Below, one piece after another: positions 13,217 to 24,000 of a stretch of DNA of 64,000 nt. The stretch's first letter is position 1. Each line of letters begins with the position of its first letter. The notes beneath the pieces are model-generated. The model had not been told where the DNA came from. It saw only the letters and a program-made list of their open reading frames with translations, and did no database searches. A program made the translations under genes and the position numbers. The DNA is taken from NCBI GenBank assembly GCA_963978895.1, contig OZ022238.1:38667820-38731819 (forward strand), in the 5' to 3' direction. This DNA comes from Erpobdella octoculata (Eukaryota > Annelida > Clitellata > Hirudinida > Erpobdellidae).

Positions 13217-13324
13217 ATCTGAACCTTGCGTCAGTGTTGTTTCAGTTAAGCGTAACTTTAACTGAATTTGGTCTAATAACTGAAAAAAGAGATTTAAGTT
13301 AAGTACTAACTGAAACTGGGGATC

Positions 13325-13450
13325 ATCGCAACTGATCCCAGGACAACTGATCCCAGGACTACTGATCCCAGGACTACTGATCCCAGGACAACTGATCCCG
13401 GGATAACTGATCCCACGGACAACTGATCCCATAGACAACTGATCCCATAG
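13325..13450 (+). repeat. 15-bp minisatellite GGACAACTGATCCCA
   Basis: About eight copies of a 15-bp unit alternating GGACAACTGATCCCA and GGACTACTGATCCCA. Isolated diverged units recur at about 19465-19515. Confidence 0.9.
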
Positions 13451-13559
13451 ACATAAGCAACTCATTTTTTAACTCATTTTTTGACGACAATGGTGGTGAT
13501 GATGCTTACGTAGCCAGCTTACGATGGCTGGCTGCATACGACAACGAAAGTCTTGTGCT

Positions 13560-13675
13560 TTCGATGGCCTCCCTGCCTCAAAGCCAACATAAACACGTCA
13601 CCAAACACTCAAACATACATACCGTCTAAATTGTCTTATTGACAGATACAGACGTTAAACAAACCACACACACAC
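13560..13675 (-). repeat. Inverted relative of the 4.08-kb repeat
   Basis: In reverse orientation it reads GACAATTTAGACGGTATGTATGTTTGAG-like sequence, clearly related to the unit duplicated at 4077-4372, and its preceding sequence also matches (AACGTCTGTATCTGTC and AACGCCTGTATCTGTC). Confidence 0.7.
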
Positions 13676-14455
13676 ATATCCCGGTACAATTAAAAAAGTA
13701 TTTTTAGAAAATAAAAACACACAAATTTGGTTTTATTATAATAAAATTAAATTCGCGAGTGTGTTTTTATCAAAGTCAACCTCATGTTATTCTCAAATAA
13801 TTAATTTGTTCTTTTTTTTTGTTTTTAAACGAAAAGTAGAAAATCAACTCTCGCAGAGATATGTAGACACAAATTGATCTTAAACTTAAAAGGCAAGCAT
13901 CGTCACATATGGGTATGAATGATACATACAAATCAATCATTTTTTAATTCATATAGAACGTTGGCTACAGCAAGGAATACATTTGGCGTCAATGTAGTTT
14001 CTTTGATTTTCAGCTCAGGTGAATAAATCTTGAAATTGAGATTAAGTTATGTTCCCGTGCCTTTCCAGGAACAGCTTGATTTCAATTTTTAATTCAAAGG
14101 TACGATTCAGAACACTTCTTTTTCAATGTTAAAAACTAAAAAACCTCGTCATCAGTATCCATGTCTTTGTCCATTTTTTAAGAACTGTAGAATTGATGTA
14201 ATTTATTATTTCATCACATAATCAAGTACCTCTTGCAGAGGAGTTGAAAAAGTTTTACTACCATTCTACCATGGGCATACGGCGGATCATGCAGTGTAAT
14301 ATTCCTGCACTGGCCGATTTTTCACAACACGGCTCGGTCTGTTTCATAGGATAAAATTTCAGGCTCGTTTTTACAGATCTAACATCCTTATACTTGATAA
14401 ATAATTCATAGCCTGGCTTGACTTCAAGCTAGCCCAGTTTGAAAGGGGTTCGTAC
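13676..14455. other. Intergenic, with a GGCTCGG-type repeat near 14290-14440
   Basis: No gene recognised. The stretch at about 14310-14440 (GGCTCGGTCTGTTTCATAGG, AAAATTTCAGGC) resembles the repeat at 27090-27160 (TAGCCTGTTTCATAAGCC, AAAATTTCAGGC). Confidence 0.4.
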
Positions 14456-14878
14456 CTTTTGTCGTACCTCGTACTATTCGTTCCTTCGTACAATTCTCGC
14501 CTTACTATTCATCCTTCGTGCAATCCGTCCTCTTACTATTCGTCCTTCGTACTATTCGTCCTTCGTGCTATTCGTCCTTCGTGCTATTCGTCCTTCGTGC
14601 TATTCGTCTGTCGTGCTATTCGTCCTTCGTGCTATTCGTCCTTCGTGCTATTCGTCCTTCGTGCTATTCGTCCTTCGTGCTATTCGTCCTTCGTGCTATT
14701 CGTCCTTCGTGCTATTCGTCCTTCGTGCTATTCGTCCTTCGTGCTATTCGTCCTTCGTGCTATTCGTCCTTCGTGCTATTCGTCCTTCGTGCTATTCGTC
14801 CTTCGTGCTATTCGTCCTTCGTGCTATTCGTCCTTCGTACTATTCGTACTTCGTACTATTCGTTCTTCGTACTCTTTT
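14456..14878 (+). repeat. 16-bp minisatellite (TGCTATTCGTCCTTCG)
   Basis: About 26 copies of a 16-bp unit, very uniform in the middle and diverged at both ends, where TACTATTCG variants appear. The array resumes at 15084-15120 after the SINE at 14879-15083, so the SINE inserted into it. The SFVLFVLRAIRPS-type open frames are artefacts. Confidence 0.95.
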
Positions 14879-15083
14879 TTTTAGCACACGTCTTTACCAA
14901 GTCAAGTCTTGCACAAAGGCGAGAAAGGGTCCTTGCAAAACGCAGCCATTTATAGGCACCTACCCTTTTAGCAATGCGAGTTAACTCCTTGCTTAAGGGA
15001 GTTACGCTGGTGACGCCGGCGAGATTCGAACTGCCGACATAACGATCGACAGGTGAACGCTTTACCGCTCTGCCACAAGCGCC
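14879..15083 (-). mobile_element. tRNA-derived SINE, family 1 copy B
   Basis: Read on the minus strand it begins GGCGCTTGTGGCAGAGCGG (A box) and has GTTCGAATC (B box). It then follows the same body as the copy at 3305 and ends in a short A-run. It interrupts the 16-bp minisatellite, which continues on both sides. Confidence 0.85.
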
Positions 15084-15186
15084 ACTATTCATCCTTCGTA
15101 CTATTCCTCTTTCGTACTGTTAGATACCTTAAAGAATTCCGGTTTTTGTAAGTGGAAATTTTCGTTATTTCTATCTACGAATAATT

Positions 15187-15815
15187 TTGGTATGGCGCTT
15201 CTGCGCCGAAAAATTTCGTATTTGCTCTTTCAATACTGTTCTGTATTCTTGGTTAACCTTATTTTTTGTCGATTTCATGTCAGACTCTCAGACGGGTCAA
15301 AATAACACAGTTTTTGCAAACATCGGAAAAAATTCAAAACAAAGTAATTTTTCGCACAGCTTAGCAGCTGGGCCCTACTTGTATTTTGAGTCAGTGTTAT
15401 GTCTGCTCAGTGTGATAAGCGGTGAAAAGAGAGGCGTCCAGAAAATATTGCGAGACACTTTCGGTCGCAGAATGATATACGTTCACTGCTACAAGCTACA
15501 ATCATCAGCTCTATCTTGTGGTTGGGCACACTATGGAATCAGAGGGCAAGGTGAAAAATGTGTTTAGTATATGCGAGCAATTTTATGTATAATTTGTCCG
15601 AAATGTTGTGGCAAAAATTTGATAGAAGCGACCCAATCAAGCGGCTACTTGCACAATGATAGACGGACCAATACCAATCTGCAATGGTTGTCAAAAAAAC
15701 AGAGATGACATTTTCTAGACTCTCAAAATTTTGGCCAACTTGGAGAAGGCTCCAGCTGATATGTTGCTTGAAACAGCAAGATTGCTTAACAAAGTTTCAT
15801 AACCGGAATTTGTTT
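15187..15815 (+). pseudogene. hAT-type transposase remnant (ZMYM/TTF-domain group)
   Basis: One frame encodes VISGEKRGVQKILRDTF and RRMIYVHCY. A second frame continues with VKNVFSICEQFYV, and a third gives KNRDDIF, LANLEKAPADMLLETARLLNKV. This block order resembles the D-G-A-S-V-M-S-G ... Y-V-H-C-Y region of hAT transposases and their domesticated ZMYM1-like relatives. At least two frameshifts and internal stops make it a dead fragment. The assignment rests on remembered motif similarity, so it is moderate. Confidence 0.5.
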
Positions 15816-15999
15816 TTTTTTGCAGCTGCCAGTGGCTGCCACTGACAAAAGAATGGGCTTGCCGTAAAAATGTCTTGTTTCAAGGTCGCTCATGCAATGC
15901 GTCTATTGCTATGGAACTGATCTTCAATAATAAGTAGAGTAGACTAAGTAGAGCCTTATTGCTTTGCGGTTTGCCAGTTCTTTCTTTGCTTTGATCTTA

Positions 16000-16195
16000 G
16001 GTGCCAGGTTAGCTGAGTTGGTGAAGTGGTAGCCTTAAATGTGAAAGCTTTACGGTTCAACTTGCAATGGCAACCTACCTATTTGAAAACCTAGCAAATA
16101 AAATTGTTTCTAATTGGGCATGTGAAAGACCAGCGCCACCGAGCTCTGTAGGAAGTGCTTTCTAAATATTCACTTTGACTGATTGATTGATCAGG
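16000..16195 (+). mobile_element. tRNA-derived SINE, family 2 copy A
   Basis: Begins GGTGCCAGGTTAGCTGAGTT (A-box region) with a TACGGTTCAACT B-box region and a body containing CATGTGAAAGACCAGCGCCAC. The copy at 59329-59510 has the same architecture and a closely related body. The ending (AATATTCACTTTGA, then GATTGATTGATC) is also similar. Confidence 0.8.
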
Positions 16196-16620
16196 GTGCG
16201 CTCACAAGTGCCCCCCCCAAATCCAGGACCCCACTTCAAAATCCCTGGTTACGGCCCTGGCGTTGCTGTTGCTTAGTTTGACTAAATGCACTTGATGGTC
16301 CCGATGGTTACGCAATAAAAGCCTAGGAAAGGTTTTTTTCTCATAAAACGTGAAGAAACGTGCAGATTTTTTTTCAAATAGATAGAAACCTTTTCCTTAA
16401 CAAGGACTATGTTGTTTCCAAATTTCAGAGAAATTGATCTAAAACTTTCGGAGATCATTGGCGTATAACAAACGAACATTTACATTTTTATTAATATAGA
16501 TATGCATCTGGCAGTTCAAAGCAATGATAAGATTATACAGAAACGTTTGTTGAGAGGACAAAATGAGGGCGCACGACGTTGGTTTCCAATAAATCCGCCA
16601 CTGGCTACAACTTACCTCCT
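16196..16620. other. Repeat-derived spacer, no gene
   Basis: Starts with a C-rich stretch and words often found near transposon ends (GGTTACGGCCCTGG). The minus-strand open frame at 16282-16479 has no recognisable domain. Confidence 0.35.
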
Positions 16621-16800
16621 TCTCTGGTCGTCAGTTTTTTTTGGGGGGGAGTGTATAAGGCATTGAATTTTTTGAAAATGTATCTACGACTAACCCCCTC
16701 CCCTGGCTATTATTATTTTCTATTTTGGGAGGATAAAGAAGATAAAATTTTGAAATCTGTGGGCTTAAAAAAAATTTGCCTCCCAAGGTTTTGCTGAAAT
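16621..16800 (+). repeat. Degenerate GGTCATCAGCTATTTTGG-type repeat
   Basis: CTGGTCGTCAG, a G-run, GTATCTACGACTAACCCCC, TCCCCTGGCTATTATTATTT and TTTTGGGAGG recur in the diverged array at about 47080-48300. The open frame at 16579-16797 is made of this repeat. Confidence 0.5.
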
Positions 16801-16949
16801 GACGCCACTGACGTCATCCCTTTTACCGCGGTTTCACGCAGCATTCATACCTATTTACCGTGCACACCTCTAGTAGCGATTGGCTTGGAAGAAATACGAA
16901 AGTAACGGAAAATCCAGGACTCGTTTGCCTATAAAATGCGACAACCAGA

Positions 16950-17018
16950 GCGGTGAGCGAATATACAAGCAGCCTCGGAAACTTCCACTTGCATATTAAT
17001 TAGTGTGCTATATATAGA
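16950..17018 (-). repeat. Inverted copy of the sacsin upstream region
   Basis: About 69 bp matching, in reverse orientation, 17790-17860, with only a few differences. It includes the TATATATAG word and GCCTCGGAAACT. The stretch between (17019-17789) holds no recognised gene. Confidence 0.85.
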
Positions 17019-17789
17019 ACAGCACTGGCTATGTTAATTCTGCACTAGTCGTCAATGGAAATGCCAATCACGTGCTTAGTGTATTTTTGAAATGTTTACA
17101 CTGCGCTCAACTGCTCTGACTGCTCTGCACTAAATTTTTTCTCCGAAACACTTGTCATTAAAGTTAAAGTTCACTAAAACTTGGGTTTTCAAATTTTGCA
17201 GACGACTCAAAACTATGTTCGAGGGTCCCCAACAAAGAAGCCAAAGTATGGCTAAGAAATGAGTTATCTTGAACTTCTACTCTAATGGTTTACTGTTACT
17301 GTTTAAGCCACTAAGCTGACAGCCAAGCTACTGAAAAATCTCTGCTTAAGGGTCACTTTCAACTTTATTTTGTAGTGGTTGTCACACTGAACCACTTTAA
17401 ACCATGTTATGTTAAATTTCATTCTGTAGCTACTCTATCTAAACCACTTTAAATCTTGTTATGCTATATTCTTGTTTTAAACTAAACACATCTATAACCT
17501 GTTTAACACAGTAATAGTTATTTAAAGTTTTACTTTGAAATGAATCGATTTAGATATGTTCCTAATTTCAAAGAAATTCTGAAGTCATAGACAATGAAGC
17601 ACTGCTTTATATTTCCTTGTCATAATTTTCAAAATGAAGATAGAAACAATATAACATTTATAAAACAACTTATACCACTCTCCTAAATACTTGATATGTA
17701 AACATGACAAATATGAGAAACTTTTAAATGACTATAAAATGTGGAAATGTGGAAGCGTTCACGACTTAAATTAGGTGAAGCTTTCACTC

Positions 17790-17910
17790 AGTCTATATAT
17801 AGCACACTAATTAATATGCAAGTGGTAGTTTCCGAGGCGGCTTGTATATTCGCGAGCGGCGAACCCTTCTTGCGTTGTTTGACGCGTGCGACGTGTGGCG
17901 TAGCGTATTA
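17790..17910 (+). promoter_or_regulatory. Candidate promoter / 5' UTR region of the sacsin-like gene
   Basis: A TATATATA word at 17794-17801 is followed by a CpG-richer stretch at about 17845-17905 (GCGAGCGGCG, GACGCGTGCGACG) that contrasts with the AT-rich surroundings and lies 90-150 bp upstream of the chosen ATG. Transcription start is not visible, so this is inference from composition and position. Confidence 0.35.
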
Positions 17911-17995
17911 CTTTAGAAATTTGTTTTTGGTTTCGTTAAAATCCATTTGGACATTTTTTATGAAATAACCTGAAATAAGAAAGCTGAAAGGCATC

Positions 17996-18008
17996 ATGGA
18001 GGGTGCAG
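17996..18008 (+). CDS. SACS: Sacsin-like exon 1 (start codon)
   Basis: ATG GAG GGT GCA G, then a GTAATT donor. The start has A at -3 and G at +4. An in-frame TAA at 17966-17968 rules out an upstream extension within this exon. Whether another upstream coding exon exists through alternative splicing cannot be judged from sequence. Confidence 0.75.
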
Positions 18009-21000
18009 GTAATTGAGATTTTTTTGTAACTTTATCTTCATATTATGATTTTTAATTAATATTATTTTCTGAAAATGTTTACAGGAGGCTTACGAAAAGG
18101 CATGGAAATGCCGACATTAATAAATCAATTAAAAAGCATTTTGGAACAATATCCTGACGATGGTCAAATACTAAAAGTTAGTTCAAAGTTAACAATATTT
18201 TTGCAATTTGTATTTATTGGTTAAACTTTAATATATCATGTTATCCCAACAATGGTTTTAATCAGTGGCGTAGTGTCGGGGAGCAAGGGCGGTTAACCCC
18301 GGTCGGCACTTTTGAGGGAGTGGCATAATAGTTTTCGATGGTTGGCAAATTTTGAGAAAAAAATAGTTGGTTCTATGTCACAGCATTGTTATTGGATTTT
18401 TTTGATGAAAAGTTGATTAGGTTTGAGCCTATATATAGAATAAGTATATAGGAGATTAAAAACGAATCATCTCTTTGGATGCAAATATGGCCTCTATACG
18501 ATTTAGAAGAATCTTCTGAAATTGATGATAAATTGAAGGAACCCTCAGAGGATTCAGACTCACGTGATCTACAATCTATTTTTATCTCCATTATTTTTAT
18601 CCACTTTCACTATTGATTTGCAATATCTATTCTGTTGATGTACTAGAAATTGTTCAAATACTTGTAAAAATAATTATAATTGTTCTTTTCATCGGCAAGT
18701 AAATTTATTTAACTAATTCTATAAACTACAGCATAATGCCAACTAAATACTATTAGTAGCACTATATTTAGACAAATATTTGTACTGAAACTAAACAAAT
18801 AAAACTCATTTCAAGTTTCTTGGAAAAAAATTAATCTTATAAATTTTTTAATTTTTCAATATTTAAACAATTGTTTTGTCAATCAATGTCTTTAATCTAG
18901 TTATTATGATTGTGTGTCGTTTATAGTTTCTGATTCTATGAATCCTAGGCAATTAACATATCTCTGTGTCTTCCGGACTGCAAGCCATCTTAAAAGATAG
19001 GCTTATCCTATATACTACTCTATATATATGGGTTTTAACCCCAGTCATAGACTTTTGTTAGAGGTTTGAATATTGTGGCACTGTGCTGTGAATGTAATTT
19101 ACACTTAAATAGCTAATTTTCTTAAACCTTACGTGAATTTAATGAGTCATATAAAGGCTATAAGTGTCTTTTCAGGATCTGACTAAAAAGATTCAAGATT
19201 GTTGAAGCACAATGAGTTAACTATTATAAGGGCAGAGGGGTTTCAGGATTCAGCTTTGAAAATGTCTGTTAACTTAAAATATTGTAAAGTGTTATAATTA
19301 GATCTTGAACTAACTCCTGGAATTGAATAAATCATTATTTCAGACCATTGTTTGTTTTACTTTGTTTCTTGACTTCGCATGATTCTTTTTATTCATTATT
19401 AACTTAATAAATTGGTCCAATGTCGATGAGTTGATAGTAGTTCATTTATTGAGTCTATGGTGACACCACTGATCCCAGATGCCATGAGCTGATCCTAGGA
19501 CAACTAATTCCATTATATCTCATGGACAAATGGATATGAAAAATTAGTACAATTATATGATATACTAGAAATATATTTGATATTATTGAAGATATAATTT
19601 GGTCTCACTAGAATGTAAATAGAATCTTGCTGAATGAGCTGCTTACTTTGTTTTTTTCCACATTTATAAGAAAGTGTCTGATATTTCCTATTCTCACATA
19701 CTTCAGATATAAATTATTTAGAAGATTGTGGTAGATGTTTTTCTATTTTATAGACTTATTATCATCAAAAATGATTTTCAAAAAAATAGAAGTTGCTGAC
19801 TTACAAAATATAAAGGATTTGTGAAAAATGAAGTTATTAACGGTCCACATGTTCCAGATGATATTATAGATGGCAGTGAAATTGAATTAAATTATTGTTA
19901 ATCCAGACAAATGGTTAATGGATAGATTACAGTTCTGTCAAACTATTGAGAGCCTTGGAACAACTATGTTGTTTCCAAATCTTTTTTGCTTTTTTGAAAA
20001 TTTGGACAGTTACAGCTGTGACAAGCTGCAGTGATGAATCATTTGAAGATCATAACAAAATGACTTGGATCTACAATGAGAGATGATGAGTTTTCAACTT
20101 TAACCATTCTAGCAAGTGAAAGTGACTTTATTGAAAAATTGCTATTTGTTTCAATCAAACTGCAACTGGTAAATCATTTATATTCACTTCACCGTGTTTG
20201 CTTGTTTGCGTGCTTGCTTGAGCCATGTGTTGGGACCCTTTACCACTTCAAAACACCAACTTCCCATTATTCAATCGATTTGAAATTTTGTGCTTTATTT
20301 GATGCTGTGGACTTTATATTTTAATAAATTTTCAGAACGATTGGACAAAATATGAGTGAATTATAGAATAAAGTTAATTAAAAATTTAAAAATTTAAAAA
20401 AAAAAATATAATTTTTATGTAGAGACACAAGACCATTGATTTTTTAGTTTATTTAAAGAAAGCAATATTTAATTTATAAATTTATAATAAAAATTTTTTA
20501 TTCCATATTGATTCGAAAGTCTCTTATATTTTCAATCCTCACATACTTCACATATTAACTTAATTATGACCAAAAATTTATTATTAAGATCCTTATTATT
20601 TTTGATTGATTATTTTAAGTTACTTGCTCATGTTTTAACATTTATATTTTATGTTTGATGAATTTCCAACAAAACATTGAAATTTGCATATGTTCGTTTT
20701 TTTAACATTGGTCCAATAGACTGCTGAAGTTTTAACTGTAAAAAGTTTTTATTGTTTATTGTGCAAACTCAGGAAATGAAACGAATGTTATACAATAAAA
20801 AAAATGAAAAATCTTAAATTTATTTTCTGGTGCTATCAGCATTACAGTTCAACATTGTTCAAAACATTATAAGTATAAAACCTCTATCTGTCCAGAAACA
20901 TTGCAAAAACAGCATTTCTTTTATCAGACAAATTGTCTGAATGGTTGTGTGGGAGCAACAGTCAAGTTGTCTATGTCATTATTATCATCATCAAAATCTT

Positions 21001-24000
21001 GTTTAAAAGCTTCTTTCAGCATAAAACACTTTTTTTACATTTCTCATTTTAAACCAGAAACATATTTTAATTGAAAAACAAGATTATTAAGAAACACTAT
21101 TACTAACTCAACTGATTTACTATCAATTCATTCACACACAGTACCTTATTAGACCAATGATCAAGAAAAGAACATGACTCATGTAAGCAAGCGGTGTGGC
21201 TTAGTGTTTATCCAATTAATTTTAATTAATGTCAATATTTACTTTTAAGTATCGGCCATTTTCCACTTTCAAACTTCTATTGAGATATCTTGGGTAAAAT
21301 TAGTATAGTAAATTTTTGAAAACTTCTCGATAGAAAACCTGGAAAATGCTCACAGAAAACTTGGAAAATGCTCACGTTCTGTAGCAGATTAAACTACGTG
21401 TGTGAAGTTAGCCTTGAGGCTGGCAATGCTAATTAAAAAAAAAAATTGCTTGCCCTGGGGCTATGCTATACATTGTTGGATGGGGTCTAAAAATGAAATT
21501 GAATGGTATATTTGGATTGTCTTCTGTTCAACAAATAAAAAAGTTATAAGCAAAAAACGATGATTTTCCGCCGAAAATTGCATAAAATCAACATTGGCTC
21601 TTCTTTAAGAAAATCGAATTTGTTTTAAACTGCTGCCCTGGGTATATCCGAGACACCTGTTTTTAGATAATTCAATATCAAATCCAACAATATAACTTTC
21701 GCATCGCAAAGTTAATAAATAAAAAAGTTATCGAATAAAACGTCGGACCGTATACCAATTTCTCCGAGCAAACCGAAACATAAACAGACGCTGCGATTGG
21801 ACAATCGAGTCTAGCTCACTGTGGCTAATTATACAAAATATTCAAAATATGCAAAGTGGCTACTCGTCAACACCTTCTGCGTATTCTAACAAACTTTTTT
21901 TTTGAAAAATAATGCTTTTTTTATAAATCCATCACGTCTAAACATTAAAAAGCCACCCGTGACTAAGCATCAGAATGATGCCTACAATTGTGGTATTTTT
22001 GTAGGCGTTTTCATTAGAAGACTGGATCGTGGAGAAGATCTGAGTGGTTCTTTTAATCCAGATAGTGGTTAAAAGAAATCCAGCTGGCATCGGACAACAG
22101 GACAAACTATTGTTTGTATTGCAGGAACGGTGGAGAGGGTGCAGGTGGGGACTGGGTGGAGTGCGAATGGTGTAGAAGGTGGGTTCACCAAAAATGCACA
22201 TTTTTAATGTTTTCATAGGAAGAGTTTAAAACAAAACATTTCACTTGAATGCTATGCTTAGATTTTATTAAATAGTTAATTTTTTAACAAAATTTTTCAT
22301 TAATAAAAATTGTAATCGTAAACTTCAATAGATTTTCTTAAAAATAAAATTTTCCCTAAAGTTCGTTAGAATACGCAGGAGGTGTTAGCGAGTAGCCACT
22401 TTACATATTTTGAATAGTTTGCATAATTAGCCACAGTGAGCTAGACTCGATTGTCCAATCGCAGCGTCTGTTTATGTTTCGGTTTGCTCGGAGAAATTGG
22501 TATACGGTCCGACGTTTTATTTGATAACTTTTTTATTTATTAACTTTGAGAAGCGAAAGTTATATTGTTGGATTTGATATTGATTACAGATCGACAGACA
22601 GAGAAGTCAAGTTAAGTAAAAGTGTGTAATGAATGTCTGTGAGTTTGTGGGTTTGTGGGTATGTGTTAAAAAAACAAACGATGTTCTAAAAGGGGTTTAC
22701 TATTAGAAGACTGTGATCAATATATATATATATATATATCTATATATATAAAAATGAATGTTTGTATATATGTATATATGTATTTATGTATGTTAATGTA
22801 CTTTATGCATTGCTACACCATTCATCCGATCGTAATGAAATTTTCACACAACCTTGAGAGTCAATGAAAATCAAAAATAAAAAAATTTTTTTTGAAATCC
22901 GTCACAAAATGAGCGGAGCGGAGCGGGTGAGCGAGAGGGAACTATATATATATGTATGTGCGTATGTATGTGTGTATGTATGTATGTGTATGTGCATGTA
23001 TGTGTGTCTGTGTGTGTGTTTATGTATGTACTAGCGGAGATACCCGGCGTTGCCCAGGTTTTTTGAGGTTTTTCTAATGTTTGTCTCTTTCTCTCCCGTT
23101 TCCTTTCCCACCTGCTTTCCCACTCCTGTTAGCTTTTCCGTTTTCGGTCGTTTTCCCACTGCCGGTCGCTTTCCCGCTCCCGGTCGCTTTCCCGCTCCCG
23201 GTCGCTTTCCCGCTCCCGGTCGTTTTCCCGTCCCGGTCGCTGCCCCGTTCCCGCTCACGTTTGCTCTCCCATTCCCGCTCACGCTTGCTTTTCTGTTCCC
23301 GCTCGCTGTCCGTTCCGGGTGCTTTCCCGTTTCTATAATAGACAAACTAACCCACAAACATTCATATATATATATATAGTCTTAGCAAATCTATTTTGCG
23401 TTTTATAGGCTAACAGAAGTTATGAAAGAATGTAAAAGAGAAAATGAGCGGGAACGGGAACAGGAGAGCAACCGTGACCGGGAATGGGAGAGCAAGCATG
23501 ACCGGGAACGGGAGAGCAAGCGTGAGCGGGAATGGGAGAGCAAGCATGACCGGGAACGGGAGAGCAAGCGTGAGCGGGAACGGGAAAGCGACCGGGAACG
23601 GGAAAGCGACCGGGAACGGGAAAGCGACCGGGAACGGGAAAGCGACCGAGAACGGGAAAGCGACCGGGAACGGGAAAGCGACCGGGAACGGGAAAGCGAC
23701 CGGGAACGCGGAAAGCGACCGGGAACGCGGAAAGCGACTGGAATCGGGAGAGCAAGCTTGGAAGGAAACGCGAGCAAGAGAGAAAATCGATAACAGAACT
23801 TCTGAGCGGGAAAGCGACCGGGAGCTGGAAAACGACCGAGAGCGGAAAAGCGACCGGGAACGCTACGAAAACGGGAAAGTGGAGAAGGGAACGGGAGCGA
23901 GAGAGACAAACATTAGAAAAACCTCTAAAAACCCCGGGCAACGCCGGGTAACCCCGCTAGTATATATATATATATACTAGCGGGGTACCCGGCGTTGCCC

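Noticed and set aside
14439..14984. Three overlapping plus-strand frames of 140-180 residues
   Set aside because: All three frames of a 16-bp repeat are open because 16 is not a multiple of 3 and the unit lacks stops. The ends run into a SINE.
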